Positions 1-9,074 are shown, counted from the stretch's first letter. The stretch: 21,504 nucleotides of DNA from Propionibacteriaceae bacterium (GCA_024636075.1 JAGXHS010000156.1:1-21504), one strand, 5' to 3'. Notes: a model not told the origin generated them from the sequence alone. Translations and numbers: made by a program.

Positions 1-180
1 CCCCCGAGATGCCCACTCGCACGCTCTTGCCTGCGTGTGGACGCAGGATCCCAAGCACATCGCGTGCGAGCACGCGATGTGGCTGGTTGCTGGACTCCAC
101 CAGGGTGATAGCACGCGCAATGGCTGGCCGGTAACCGTCCAGGACTCCGTCTGCCAGTTCCTCGGCCGACATGTTGAGCT

Positions 181-184
<4 letters not shown>
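1..184 (-). CDS. meaB: MeaB/ArgK-type G-protein chaperone of methylmalonyl-CoA mutase, N-terminal part only
   Basis: Partial gene: the first 61 codons are present and the rest lies beyond the left edge. The ATG at 184-182 overlaps the mutB stop as ATGA, a typical translational-coupling junction. The peptide begins MKLNMSAEELADGVLDGYRP and continues with AIARAITLVES, then reaches VRVGISG just before the edge. This is the usual MeaB N-terminal helical region running into the strand before the P-loop (VPGVGKST in the family), which would follow immediately outside. MeaB is a GTPase that loads and protects adenosylcobalamin on methylmalonyl-CoA mutase, and its place directly after mutB fits that role. 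The P-loop itself is not visible, so the call rests on the N-terminal pattern and operon position. Two strong inverted repeats lie inside this short stretch (30-47 and 56-81). Confidence 0.88.
30..47. repeat. 7-bp inverted repeat with 4-nt loop inside meaB
   Basis: CCTGCGT (30-36), loop GTGG (37-40), ACGCAGG (41-47). Perfect arms, within the meaB coding sequence, next to the larger palindrome at 56-81. It has no poly-T tract, so it is not a classical terminator on either strand. Confidence 0.5.
56..81. repeat. 12-bp inverted repeat inside meaB
   Basis: CACATCGCGTGC, two bases, then GCACGCGATGTG: two perfectly complementary 12-base arms. In the meaB mRNA it would form an 11-bp stem capped by a CUCG tetraloop about 35 codons after the start. 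A second perfect hairpin (CCTGCGT, 4 nt, ACGCAGG at 30-47) follows 8 bases further into the gene. The complementarity is seen directly; any role in limiting meaB expression relative to mutAB is inference. Confidence 0.6.
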
Positions 185-2376
<2,192 letters not shown>

Positions 2377-2377
2377 T

Positions 2378-4237
2378 TCATACTCCCAGCAGTTTCAGGG
2401 TGGATTCGAGGAACTCGACGACGTTCATGCCGTCGAAGACGGTGCCGTCGATGTATTCCTCAGGGTTCTCGGCTCGGGTTTCCTTCAGGTTGCCGGCCAG
2501 GAAGACGCGCTGCACGCCGGCATCCTTCAACGTCTTGGCGACGTCAAGGGCCTCAGCGGCGTACACCTTGCCCGACGAGCACAGGATGACCATCGGCGTG
2601 TGTGCCGATTGCACCTGCTCCACGATCTCTTCGGGAGTAGCCCCCTCCTCGGACCGGGCGATTTTGATGCCTCCGGCGAGCAGCACATTGGAAGTGAATC
2701 CCTCACGTGCGCCGAAGTCGCGTCGACTCCCCAGACGTGCCAGGAGGACGGTCGGCGCACCTTTCCCGGTGGCCGCCGTAGACGCACGGTCACGGACCGC
2801 CTCGTAGATCTCAGCGTCACGGTGCACTGCCAAGCCGCCGTACGCCGGTGCCTCCGGTCGGGGCGCGGCGTCGATCGGCGATTCGTTCTTCAACGGGTAC
2901 ATGCTGACACCGGTGATCGGCTGCTTGCGCGTCGCGAGTCGCTTGGCGCGCTCCTCGACGCTCGCAGCGAGCTGGTCGGCGACCTGCGACGAGGCGAGCG
3001 CCTCGACCATGCCACCAGCCTTCTCAATCTCCTGGAACAACGACCACGCTGCCTGCGCGAGGTCAGCGGTGTGCTCTTCCACGTAGGTGGATCCACCTGC
3101 CGGGTCGCTGACCCGACCAATGTTGGACTCCTCCATCGCGACCAGCTGGGTGTTGCGTGCCAGCCGGCTGCTGAATTGCCCGGGCAGTCCGTGCACCGTG
3201 TCGAACGGCAGCACCGTGATGCTCTCGGCGCCACCGAGGGCGGCTGAGAACGAGGCGATCGTGCCGCGCAACAGATTGACGTACGGATCCTCACGCGACA
3301 TCATCCGCCACGAGGTGACGGCGTGCTGGATGGCGCCCCGCTTGGGTTCCTCGACACCGATCACCTCGGTCACCTTGCCCCACAGCCGGCGCAGGGCGCG
3401 CAGCCGGGCGATCGTGCTGAACTGGTCTGAGGTTGCCGAGACCCGGAACAGGATCTGGTCGCAGGCGACACCGGCGTCCATGCCGGCATCGGTCAGGGCC
3501 CGCAGATACTCCACCCCGGTCGCGATGGCGTAGGCGAGTTCCTGCACGTCGCTGGCACCGGCGTTGTGCAGGTGCAGAACGTCAACGGTCAGCGCGCGAG
3601 CCTGTGGGAACTCCTCGGCGGTCAACTTGGCCCAGTCGGCAAGCCCCGACAGGTCAGCGCGTCCTCCGTTTCGGGCTGCGAACGCGATCGGGTCGATGCC
3701 CAGATTGCCGCGGCAGTCTTCGGGGGTGTTGCTGGCGCGCCACCATTCGGCCAGTGCGTTGGCCGCGGCGTCCTGGTCGCTGTGGCTGCTGACCGACACC
3801 GGAGCAAGATCTGCCATCACACCATCCAGTGCCTTGGCCAGATCCGTAGCGGCAATCGCATCAGGGTCGAGCCTGAGCCAGAGGGAGGTTGCGCCGCGTT
3901 GCAGATCCCGCAGCGCAGCAGTGTTCGTCGTGGCGACGTCGGGGTCTTCATGCAATTGCGAAACGTCCCACGCCAGCATGGCTCCGGACTTGATGGTGGC
4001 GCCACGGGTGTAGGGCATCACGCCCGGATATCCCAGTGGTTCGTCGGTGTCCTGGTAGAAGGGCTCGATGGTGAGGCCGTCGATCGTGTTGGTGCGCAGG
4101 CTCTTCATTGCCTGGTCGAGGTTGAGTTCCCTGCCCTCCGGGCGACGCCGGTTGAGCAACTTCAGGATTTCTCGTTCCCAATCACTTTGCGACGCCTGGT
4201 CGAAGTCACCGGCCAGTTGCAGAGGTGTGTCGGTCAT
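2378..4237 (-). CDS. mutA: Methylmalonyl-CoA mutase small (beta) subunit
   Basis: Non-catalytic partner of MutB in the heterodimeric mutase typical of propionibacteria. It has 619 residues from the ATG at 4237; the family member in P. shermanii is about 638. The barrel region is conserved (LGYPGVMPYTRG; LTREDPYVN-like SREDPYVNLLRG; NIGRVSDPAGGS). The C-terminal domain has the B12-domain fold, but the DxHxxG cobalt-ligand motif is replaced by LGSRRDFGAREG, so it cannot bind cobalamin in the usual way, as expected for the small subunit. An in-frame TTG six bases upstream (4243) is less likely, because a TAGAGT hexamer ends exactly 6 nt before the ATG and so predicts a transcript starting at the ATG. 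It is the first gene of the mutA-mutB-meaB operon, with one base between mutA and mutB. Confidence 0.96.
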   Translation of the reverse strand: MTDTPLQLAGDFDQASQSDWEREILKLLNRRRPEGRELNLDQAMKSLRTNTIDGLTIEPFYQDTDEPLGYPGVMPYTRGATIKSGAMLAWDVSQLHEDPDVATTNTAALRDLQRGATSLWLRLDPDAIAATDLAKALDGVMADLAPVSVSSHSDQDAAANALAEWWRASNTPEDCRGNLGIDPIAFAARNGGRADLSGLADWAKLTAEEFPQARALTVDVLHLHNAGASDVQELAYAIATGVEYLRALTDAGMDAGVACDQILFRVSATSDQFSTIARLRALRRLWGKVTEVIGVEEPKRGAIQHAVTSWRMMSREDPYVNLLRGTIASFSAALGGAESITVLPFDTVHGLPGQFSSRLARNTQLVAMEESNIGRVSDPAGGSTYVEEHTADLAQAAWSLFQEIEKAGGMVEALASSQVADQLAASVEERAKRLATRKQPITGVSMYPLKNESPIDAAPRPEAPAYGGLAVHRDAEIYEAVRDRASTAATGKGAPTVLLARLGSRRDFGAREGFTSNVLLAGGIKIARSEEGATPEEIVEQVQSAHTPMVILCSSGKVYAAEALDVAKTLKDAGVQRVFLAGNLKETRAENPEEYIDGTVFDGMNVVEFLESTLKLLGV

Positions 4238-4243
4238 GGTCAA

Positions 4244-4249
4244 ACTCTA
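4244..4249 (-). promoter_or_regulatory. -10 hexamer for leaderless mutAB-meaB transcript
   Basis: TAGAGT on the minus strand, followed by TTGACC and then the mutA ATG. The 6-nt distance puts the expected transcription start on the A of ATG. There is no recognisable Shine-Dalgarno sequence and no good TTGACA-like -35, which is common in actinobacterial leaderless promoters. Confidence 0.5.
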
Positions 4250-4274
4250 TCGGCTGGACCTTCCTCGCGGGTCG

Positions 4275-4308
4275 GTGACCTCGAAAAAGCTGTCCGCCCG
4301 AGGTGCAC
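4275..4308 (-). terminator. Possible hairpin after glyS
   Basis: Just after the glyS stop codon, arms GTGCACCTCG and CGAGGTCAC can pair with one bulged base (4275-4283 with 4299-4308). The loop carries a T5 run on the minus strand. The T run lies in the loop rather than after the stem, so this is not a standard terminator; it is reported as the only candidate between glyS and mutA. Confidence 0.25.
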
Positions 4309-5688
4309 TCAGCAGCCGACGAGGCGCTGGGCGAGGTAGCCTTCCACCTGGTCGATCCCGATCCGCTGCTGCTGCATCGAGTCCCGCTCCCGGATGGTCA
4401 CCTTGTCGTCGTCGAGGGTGTCGAAGTCGACGGTGATGCAGTACGGGGTGCCGATCTCGTCCTGCCGGCGGTAGCGCTTGCCGATCGCCTGTGCGTCGTC
4501 GAAGTCGACGTTCCAGTTGCGGCGCAACACCGCTGCCAGATCCCGTGCCTTCGGCGACAGGTCCTGGTTTCGGGACAATGGCAGCACCGCAGCCTTCACC
4601 GGTGCCAGTCGATGGTCCAGCTTCAGCACGGTGCGCTTGTCCACCCCGCCCTTGGCGTTGGGAGCCTCGTCCTCGGTGTACGCCTCCACCATGAAGGCCA
4701 TCAACGATCGCGTCAGTCCAGCAGCGGGCTCGATCACGTAGGGCAGATACCTCTCGCCCTTCGCCTGGTCGAAATAGGACAGATCAGTCCCGGAATGCTC
4801 GCTGTGCGTGCGGAGATCGAAGTCGGTGCGGTTGGCGATGCCTTCCAGCTCACCCCACTCGGAACCGATGAAACCGAACCGGTACTCGATGTCGACGGTG
4901 CGCTTGGAGTAGTGCGACAGCTTCTCCTGCGGGTGCTCGTAGTGACGCAGGTTGTCACCATCAATGCCGAGATCGACGTACCAATCCGTGCGATTGTCGA
5001 TCCAGTACTGGTGCCATTGCTCATCGGTGCCCGGTTCGACGAAGAACTCCATCTCCATCTGCTCGAACTCGCGGGTCCGGAAGATGAAATTGCCCGGCGT
5101 GATCTCGTTGCGGAAGCTCTTGCCTGTCTGACCGATACCGAAGGGCGGCTTCTGTCGCGTGGCGTTGACCACCTGCTTGAAATTGATGAAGATGCCCTGG
5201 GCAGTTTCGGGACGCAGGTAGTGCAACCCGGACTCGTCCTCGATGACCCCCAGGTGGGTCTTCAGCATCATGTTGAACTCGCGTGGCTCGGTCCATTGTC
5301 CCTTGTTGCCGCAGTTGGGACAGTTCACCTCGGTGAGCGATTCGGGAGCACGCCCCTTCCTGGCCTCGAACTCCTCCTCCAGGTGATCTGCGCGGAATCG
5401 TTTGTGGCAGGAAGTGCACTCGGTGAGGGGATCACTGAACACCCCGACGTGACCCGATGCGATCCAGACGTCCTTGGGCAGGATCACCGAAGAATCGAGA
5501 CCGACGATGTCGTCCCGACCGGTGACCATGTGACGCCACCATTGGCGCTTGATGTTCTCCTTCAGTTCCACGCCCAGCGGCCCGTAGTCCCACGCGGCGC
5601 GGGTGCCCCCGTAGATCTCGCCACAGGGAAAGACGAAACCCCTGCGCTTGCACAGGTTGATCACGTTGTCGAGAGTGCTGGTTGCCAT
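4309..5688 (-). CDS. glyS: Glycyl-tRNA synthetase, alpha2 (eukaryote-like) type
   Basis: Charges tRNA-Gly with glycine; class II aminoacyl-tRNA synthetase of the single-chain type used by actinobacteria. It has 459 residues from the ATG at 5688, opening MATSTLDNVINLCKRRGFVF and then PCGEIYGG. Motif 2 is FRNEITPG (192-199). Motif 3 is around GLTRSLMAF (324-332). The insertion domain has four zinc-type cysteines (C91, C94, C123, C126), and the anticodon-binding domain starts near LAPVKAAVLPL (361-371). A TTG at 5706 would add six residues (MENNSA) but does not match the family start. A GGAG lies about 12 nt before the chosen ATG, a rather long spacing. The neighbouring Zur gene matches the recalled M. 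tuberculosis order. No T-box leader was recognised upstream. Confidence 0.96.
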   Translation of the reverse strand: MATSTLDNVINLCKRRGFVFPCGEIYGGTRAAWDYGPLGVELKENIKRQWWRHMVTGRDDIVGLDSSVILPKDVWIASGHVGVFSDPLTECTSCHKRFRADHLEEEFEARKGRAPESLTEVNCPNCGNKGQWTEPREFNMMLKTHLGVIEDESGLHYLRPETAQGIFINFKQVVNATRQKPPFGIGQTGKSFRNEITPGNFIFRTREFEQMEMEFFVEPGTDEQWHQYWIDNRTDWYVDLGIDGDNLRHYEHPQEKLSHYSKRTVDIEYRFGFIGSEWGELEGIANRTDFDLRTHSEHSGTDLSYFDQAKGERYLPYVIEPAAGLTRSLMAFMVEAYTEDEAPNAKGGVDKRTVLKLDHRLAPVKAAVLPLSRNQDLSPKARDLAAVLRRNWNVDFDDAQAIGKRYRRQDEIGTPYCITVDFDTLDDDKVTIRERDSMQQQRIGIDQVEGYLAQRLVGC

Positions 5689-5763
5689 GGCTGAGTTGTT
5701 CTCCAAGTCCTCATTGGAAGGGCCGGCCGGGCTGGCCGCCCGAAGCGGTGCGCTGTGGCCGTG

Positions 5764-5769
5764 ACACTA
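5764..5769 (-). promoter_or_regulatory. Candidate -10 hexamer for glyS
   Basis: TAGTGT on the minus strand, about 75 nt before the glyS start; the identical hexamer precedes uppS. No clear -35 is visible. Between it and glyS lies a very GC-rich self-complementary stretch (around 5729-5752, containing GGCCGGCC). Confidence 0.35.
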
Positions 5770-5831
5770 CCGGTTCGGAGTCGGTGGATGCGAACAGCAC
5801 GCCCCTGAGTCCCGTGACATGGCTGAACACC

Positions 5832-5877
5832 CTCAGAACGGCTCGGCTCCCTCAGAACGGCTCGGCTCCCTCAGAAC
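5832..5877. repeat. 19-bp tandem duplication plus a partial third copy
   Basis: CTCAGAACGGCTCGGCTCC occurs at 5832-5850 and 5851-5869. It is followed by CTCAGAAC at 5870-5877, which contains the stop codon of the monooxygenase-like gene (5871-5873). The copies are identical, which suggests a recent slippage or duplication event at the gene's 3' end, with the full copies lying in the spacer before glyS. Confidence 0.85.
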
Positions 5878-6257
5878 TGTCTCCTGGGACGGTTGTCCCC
5901 CAACTCTTCGGGTGACAAGTAGGCGCTCGGCTCGTTCACCGCCAGCGCGAACAACGGCCAGATCACCATCTTCGACTCCATGCCGCTGAGCGCCCGGCGG
6001 TAGGAGCCGACGTCCTGCCAGATGGTGACCAGTGCCCACAGGTCGCTCTCGTCCAGGTTGTGCAGCACCCGCAACGATTCGAGGCCCGCCTTGGGGCGCA
6101 GCACCGCAACCGCGGCGTCGAGCGTCGAACGAAAGCTCGCCAGATCGATCTCGCTGATCCGGAACCGGTTCACCACCACCAACTCGGCGCTCCCCCAGGC
6201 CGATGGTTCTGGTCCAGACGCCGGAACATCACGAATGTCATGCTGATCGCTGGTCAC
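5871..6257 (-). CDS. Antibiotic-biosynthesis-monooxygenase (ABM) fold protein, function unknown
   Basis: Small protein of 128 residues from the GTG at 6257. The core AELVVVNRFRIS...FRSTLDAAVAVLRPKAGLESLRVLHNLD...LWALVTIWQDVGSYRRAL...PLFALAVNEPSAY has the dimeric ferredoxin-like ABM pattern, with paired strands and a conserved W before the last helix. Similar small ABM proteins sit beside glyS in many actinobacteria (recalled). The fold includes heme-degrading and quinol monooxygenases, but many members have no known activity, and no substrate can be inferred. A longer reading frame opens at 6317, but its extra 20 residues are low-complexity. The GTG is preferred because a TAGGCT hexamer lies 7 nt upstream of it. 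It is co-directional with glyS, 182 nt away. Confidence 0.75.
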   Translation of the reverse strand: MTSDQHDIRDVPASGPEPSAWGSAELVVVNRFRISEIDLASFRSTLDAAVAVLRPKAGLESLRVLHNLDESDLWALVTIWQDVGSYRRALSGMESKMVIWPLFALAVNEPSAYLSPEELGDNRPRRQF

Positions 6258-6264
6258 CCGCCAC

Positions 6265-6270
6265 AGCCTA
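6265..6270 (-). promoter_or_regulatory. -10 hexamer for leaderless ABM-protein transcript
   Basis: TAGGCT on the minus strand, then seven bases (GTGGCGG), then the GTG start. The hexamer and spacing are those typical of actinobacterial leaderless genes. No Shine-Dalgarno sequence at a usable distance. Confidence 0.5.
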
Positions 6271-6331
6271 ACGCCGGCAACCCGGCCCCCGCCTCCGCTT
6301 GATGAGTGCGCAACCACCGGGGGTGCTGAGT

Positions 6332-6337
6332 AGAATC
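6332..6337 (+). promoter_or_regulatory. Candidate -10 hexamer for zur
   Basis: TAGAAT in the divergent region between the ABM gene and zur, giving a predicted 5' leader of about 70 nt before the zur ATG. No convincing -35 and no obvious AT-rich Zur-box palindrome were seen around it. Confidence 0.35.
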
Positions 6338-6383
6338 ACCTCCAGGCATCCGCACATCGATGCCCGGCAGCCCACTCGTTGGC

Positions 6384-6417
6384 CAAGGGGTTCGATTGAG
6401 ACAAGGGGGTTCGATGA
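6384..6417 (+). promoter_or_regulatory. Duplicated ribosome-binding-site/start module of zur
   Basis: Two near-identical 16-base blocks, CAAGGGGTTCGATTGA (6384-6399) and CAAGGGGGTTCGATGA (6402-6417). Each carries a Shine-Dalgarno core (AAGGGG) 4-5 nt before an in-frame start: TTG at 6396 and ATG at 6414. The second, with ATG, gives the N-terminus expected for the family and is taken as the start. Confidence 0.6.
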
Positions 6418-6839
6418 CCGCCCAGGGCGAAAGTCAGACTCCTGCCCGCCGTGTCACCCGGCAACGGGTGGCGTTGCAGACCCTGCTGGACAGCACTGTC
6501 GAGTTCCGCACCGCGCACCAGTTGCACGACGAGCTGCGCGCCGGGGGCGCCTCGGTCGGTCTGGCGACCGTGTACCGAACCCTGCAATCGATGGCCGAGG
6601 ACGACGAACTGGACACCCTGCGCACCGGCGATGGCGAAGTCTCCTACCGTGCCTGCGCCGAACAGGGTCACCACCACCATCTGGTCTGCACCCGGTGCGG
6701 ACACACCGTGGAGATCGGCGGCAGCACCGTCGAGTCATGGACCAACAGCATCGCCGCGGCCCACGGGTTTCACGAACCGCACCACGAGCTCGAAGTGTTC
6801 GGTGTCTGTGACAACTGCTGGAACACGAGCGCCGACTGA
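6414..6839 (+). CDS. zur: Fur-family zinc-responsive transcriptional repressor Zur (FurB)
   Basis: Represses zinc uptake and paralogous ribosomal-protein genes when Zn is sufficient. It has 141 residues. The winged-helix DNA-binding half contains TRQRVALQTLLD (15-26) and the recognition-helix segment VGLATVYRTLQSMAED (48-63). Then come GEVSYRAC and the metal-binding HHHH (86-89) with CTRC (92-95), and a C-terminal CDNC (132-135), giving the two CxxC pairs of the structural zinc site. The sequence is closest in memory to M. tuberculosis Zur, which is also beside glyS, uppS and recO. An upstream in-frame ATG at 6360 would add 18 residues without family support; the SD AGGGGG 4 nt before 6414 decides the start. 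It converges on recO with 7 nt between stop codons. Confidence 0.92.
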   Translation: MTAQGESQTPARRVTRQRVALQTLLDSTVEFRTAHQLHDELRAGGASVGLATVYRTLQSMAEDDELDTLRTGDGEVSYRACAEQGHHHHLVCTRCGHTVEIGGSTVESWTNSIAAAHGFHEPHHELEVFGVCDNCWNTSAD

Positions 6840-6850
6840 GCGTCCCTCAG
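6836..6850. terminator. Hairpin holding both stop codons of zur and recO
   Basis: CTGAG (6836-6840), CGTCC, CTCAG (6846-6850): a perfect 5-bp stem. The zur TGA (6837-6839) and the recO TGA (complement of 6847-6849) lie in opposite arms at symmetric positions. GAC/GTC flanks could extend it beyond a mismatch. There is no T tract, so intrinsic termination is only a possibility. Confidence 0.35.
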
Positions 6851-7611
6851 CCGTCAGGTGGGGTGGTTTCGGCTCGATCGAGGTACTTCAAGGTGCGCAG
6901 GCCGCGGTCGAGGTGCCACTGCACGAAACTGGACACCAAGCCGCTGGCTTCCCTGCGCTCCCCCGGAGTCACGTCGCGGGTGGCCACCCAGTCGCCGCTC
7001 AAGAGGTGTTGGAGGTAAGTGAGGGTGCCGCATTGAGGCAGAGCGGATCCGGGGGGTCGACAACTCGGACACACCACCCCCCTTGCCGTTGGGGCGAAGG
7101 CTTGGTGCGGTCCCGGCCGGCCACACCGGGCGCAGTCGCTCAGGCTGGGTGCGTACCCCGCGGTCGCCAACGCCCGCAGCAGGTAGGAGTCCAGGATCAT
7201 GGTGGCTGGACGGTACCCGTCGCTGGTCGCTGAGGCCAGCACGTGCAAACCCCCCAGCAACAGTCGGAACTGCTGCAGGGCAGGCTCGCGTTCCTCGACC
7301 ACCACCCGATCGGCGGTTTCCAGCATCACGGTGCCGGCAGTGTAGCGGGGGTACTCGGTGACCAGCGCCTCGCCGTACGGGTGCAGGGTCTCTGCCTGGG
7401 CCACCACGTCGAGATTGCGTCCCACCGCCAACTGGACATCCACGTGACTGAAGGGCTCAACCCTCGCCCCAAGTTTGCTGGAGGTGCGCCGCACCCCCCG
7501 GGCCACTGCCCGAACCTTGCCGTGTTCTCGGGTCAACAAGGTGATGATCCGGTCCGCCTCGCCGAGCTTGTGCGTGCGGAGCACCACAGCTTCGTCTCGG
7601 TAAGTGGGCAC
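6847..7611 (-). CDS. recO: DNA repair protein RecO
   Basis: Recombination mediator that helps load RecA onto SSB-coated single-stranded DNA in the RecFOR pathway. It has 254 residues, normal for actinobacterial RecO. The N-terminal OB-fold starts YRDEAVVLRTHKLGEADRII and continues TLLTREHGKVRAVARGVRR. The middle helical part contains the zinc-type pairs CARC and CPSC (near residues 160-181), and the C-terminus is the usual helical tail (RGLRTLKYLDR). The start is the GTG at 7611, giving MPTYRDEAVV; an overlapping ATG at 7619 is out of frame. GACAAT ends 6 nt before this GTG, so it may be leaderless. It faces zur and lies 56 nt from the end of ugd, which is transcribed in the same direction. 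Confidence 0.93.
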   Translation of the reverse strand: MPTYRDEAVVLRTHKLGEADRIITLLTREHGKVRAVARGVRRTSSKLGARVEPFSHVDVQLAVGRNLDVVAQAETLHPYGEALVTEYPRYTAGTVMLETADRVVVEEREPALQQFRLLLGGLHVLASATSDGYRPATMILDSYLLRALATAGYAPSLSDCARCGRPGPHQAFAPTARGVVCPSCRPPGSALPQCGTLTYLQHLLSGDWVATRDVTPGERREASGLVSSFVQWHLDRGLRTLKYLDRAETTPPDG

Positions 7612-7617
7612 CGTGCC

Positions 7618-7623
7618 ATTGTC
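7618..7623 (-). promoter_or_regulatory. Weak -10 candidate for leaderless recO
   Basis: GACAAT on the minus strand, then GGCACG, then the recO GTG. It keeps the two most conserved -10 positions (A2 and T6) but lacks T1. The spacing matches the other leaderless starts in the window. recO could equally be read through from ugd. Confidence 0.3.
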
Positions 7624-7667
7624 TCACCAGCCTGGGCGTTGCCCCACCCAGCTGTTTGGGTGTGCAC

Positions 7668-8975
7668 TCAGACGCGAGGACGACCCAGTGCGCGGTAGAC
7701 GAATCCCGCGTCCCGCCACGACTGCGGATCGAGCGCGTTGCGACCGTCGATGATCTGCTTGTGCCGCACGACAGCACCGACCTGCTGCGGGTCCAGCTGC
7801 TTGTACTCGTCCCATTCGGTCAACAACAGGATCAGGTCCGCCTTCTGCAACGCCTCCATCGGAGTGTCGGCGAAGGTCAGGTCCGGCCACTTCCTACGGG
7901 CATTCTCCACCGCTTGAGGATCGGTGACGACGACGTCGGCGCCGCGGAGCAGCAGTTGAGCCGCCACGTTGAGAGCCGGTGAGTCACGGATGTCGTCGCT
8001 GTCGGGCTTGAAGGCGGCCCCCAGGACAGCGATCCGCTGACCGATGACGGTCCCGCCGAGCTGCTCGTGAGCCATCTCCACCATCCGGGAGCGACGCCGC
8101 ATGTTGATGGCATCCACTTCCCGGAGGAAGGAGAGGGCCTGATCGACGCCCAGTTCGCCTGCCCTTGCCATGAACGCGCGGATGTCCTTGGGCAGACACC
8201 CTCCGCCGAAGCCGAGCCCGGCACCGAGGAAGGAGCGCCCGATGCGGGCATCATAACCAATCGCGTCAGCAAGTTGGGTGACGTCCGCGCCGACGACCTC
8301 GCAGACCTCGCTCATGGCATTGATGAAGGAGATCTTGGTTGCCAGGAAGGAGTTGGCCGCGACCTTCACCAGCTCGGCGGTGGGGAAATCGGTCACCAAC
8401 ACCGGACAGCCGTCGGCGATGGGGTCGGCGTAGATCTCGCGCAGCAGCTCCTCGGAGCCCTCGTTCTCGACGCCGAAGACGAGACGATCAGGTCGCAGTG
8501 TGTCCTTCACGGCCTTGCCCTCACGCAGGAACTCGGGATTCCAGGCGACGGTGAGATGCGGCGCCCTTTCAGCCAGGAGCTGGCTTGCCCGATCGGCGGT
8601 GCCAACCGGAACGGTCGACTTGCCGATGATCAGCGCATTGCTGCGCACCACGTCGGCCACCGTCTCGAATGCTGCCGTCACGTATCGGGTGTCGGCGGCC
8701 AATTCGCCCTTCAGCTGAGGGGTTCCCACACAGATGAACACGGCATCGCAATCGGCGAGTGGTTGTGGATCACTGCCGAAGGCCAGTCGGCCGGTGCCCA
8801 GCTGCTCGCTGAGCATCTCGTCGAATCCGGGCTCGAAGAATGGTGTCCGCGCCGAGTTCAGCCCTTCCGCCTTGGCGACGTCGATCTCGTAGCCATAGAC
8901 CTGATGGCCGACCGTCGACATGCAGGCCGCGTGCACAGCCCCCAGGTACCCGCAACCAATCACGCCAATCTTCAT
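7668..8975 (-). CDS. ugd: UDP-glucose 6-dehydrogenase
   Basis: Oxidises UDP-glucose to UDP-glucuronate with two NAD+, feeding capsule, exopolysaccharide or glycolipid synthesis. It has 435 residues from the ATG at 8975. It starts with the Rossmann motif MKIGVIGCGYLGAVHA. The dehydrogenase core includes FICVGTP, then GKSTVPVGT and NPEFLREG. The catalytic positions coincide with the numbering known for the Streptococcus pyogenes enzyme: Lys204 and Asn208 in ELVKVAANS, Cys260 in FGGGCLPKD, and Asp264. The C-terminal UDP-binding domain ends in the LLTEWDEYKQL region and ALGRPRV. The frame remains open upstream to 9083, but that extension runs through the promoter region shared with uppS. AGGAGAG lies about 12 nt before the ATG. 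The related GDP-mannose dehydrogenase is less likely given the residue match. Confidence 0.92.
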   Translation of the reverse strand: MKIGVIGCGYLGAVHAACMSTVGHQVYGYEIDVAKAEGLNSARTPFFEPGFDEMLSEQLGTGRLAFGSDPQPLADCDAVFICVGTPQLKGELAADTRYVTAAFETVADVVRSNALIIGKSTVPVGTADRASQLLAERAPHLTVAWNPEFLREGKAVKDTLRPDRLVFGVENEGSEELLREIYADPIADGCPVLVTDFPTAELVKVAANSFLATKISFINAMSEVCEVVGADVTQLADAIGYDARIGRSFLGAGLGFGGGCLPKDIRAFMARAGELGVDQALSFLREVDAINMRRRSRMVEMAHEQLGGTVIGQRIAVLGAAFKPDSDDIRDSPALNVAAQLLLRGADVVVTDPQAVENARRKWPDLTFADTPMEALQKADLILLLTEWDEYKQLDPQQVGAVVRHKQIIDGRNALDPQSWRDAGFVYRALGRPRV

Positions 8976-9037
8976 CTGGTGCCATCTCTCCTGTGTCAGC
9001 CCGAAGTGGGTCCGGTCTCTGGCCGCCGATTCGGATT

Positions 9038-9074
9038 CAGCCAACCAGTTGGTTCCACCGTAGCGGGTTGGCTG
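9038..9074. repeat. 9-bp inverted repeat in the ugd-uppS divergent region
   Basis: CAGCCAACC (9038-9046) and GGTTGGCTG (9066-9074) are perfectly complementary. The inner CCAACCAGTTGG (9041-9052) forms a second, smaller palindrome, so CCAAC/GTTGG occurs three times in 37 bases. It lies about 65 nt upstream of ugd and 50 nt upstream of the uppS hexamer: operator-like, but no known regulator site is recognised. Confidence 0.5.

Noticed and set aside
4238..4308. Adenosylcobalamin riboswitch controlling mutAB
   Set aside because: The gap is only 71 nt, no B12-box-like conserved core is seen, and the promoter points to a leaderless transcript.
4303..5694. Long plus-strand open frame (463 codons) opposite glyS, and similar long frames opposite mutB, mutA, leuA and era
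   Set aside because: They are antisense to genes with full family motifs, have no recognisable domains, and are expected in GC-rich DNA where the complementary frame rarely has stops.
5689..5870. T-box or glycine riboswitch upstream of glyS
   Set aside because: No T-box consensus or tandem glycine-aptamer pattern could be recognised; the region holds a -10 candidate, a GC-rich self-complementary stretch and a tandem duplication.
6258..6413. Zur box autoregulating zur
   Set aside because: No AT-rich palindrome of the actinobacterial Zur type was visible in the divergent region.
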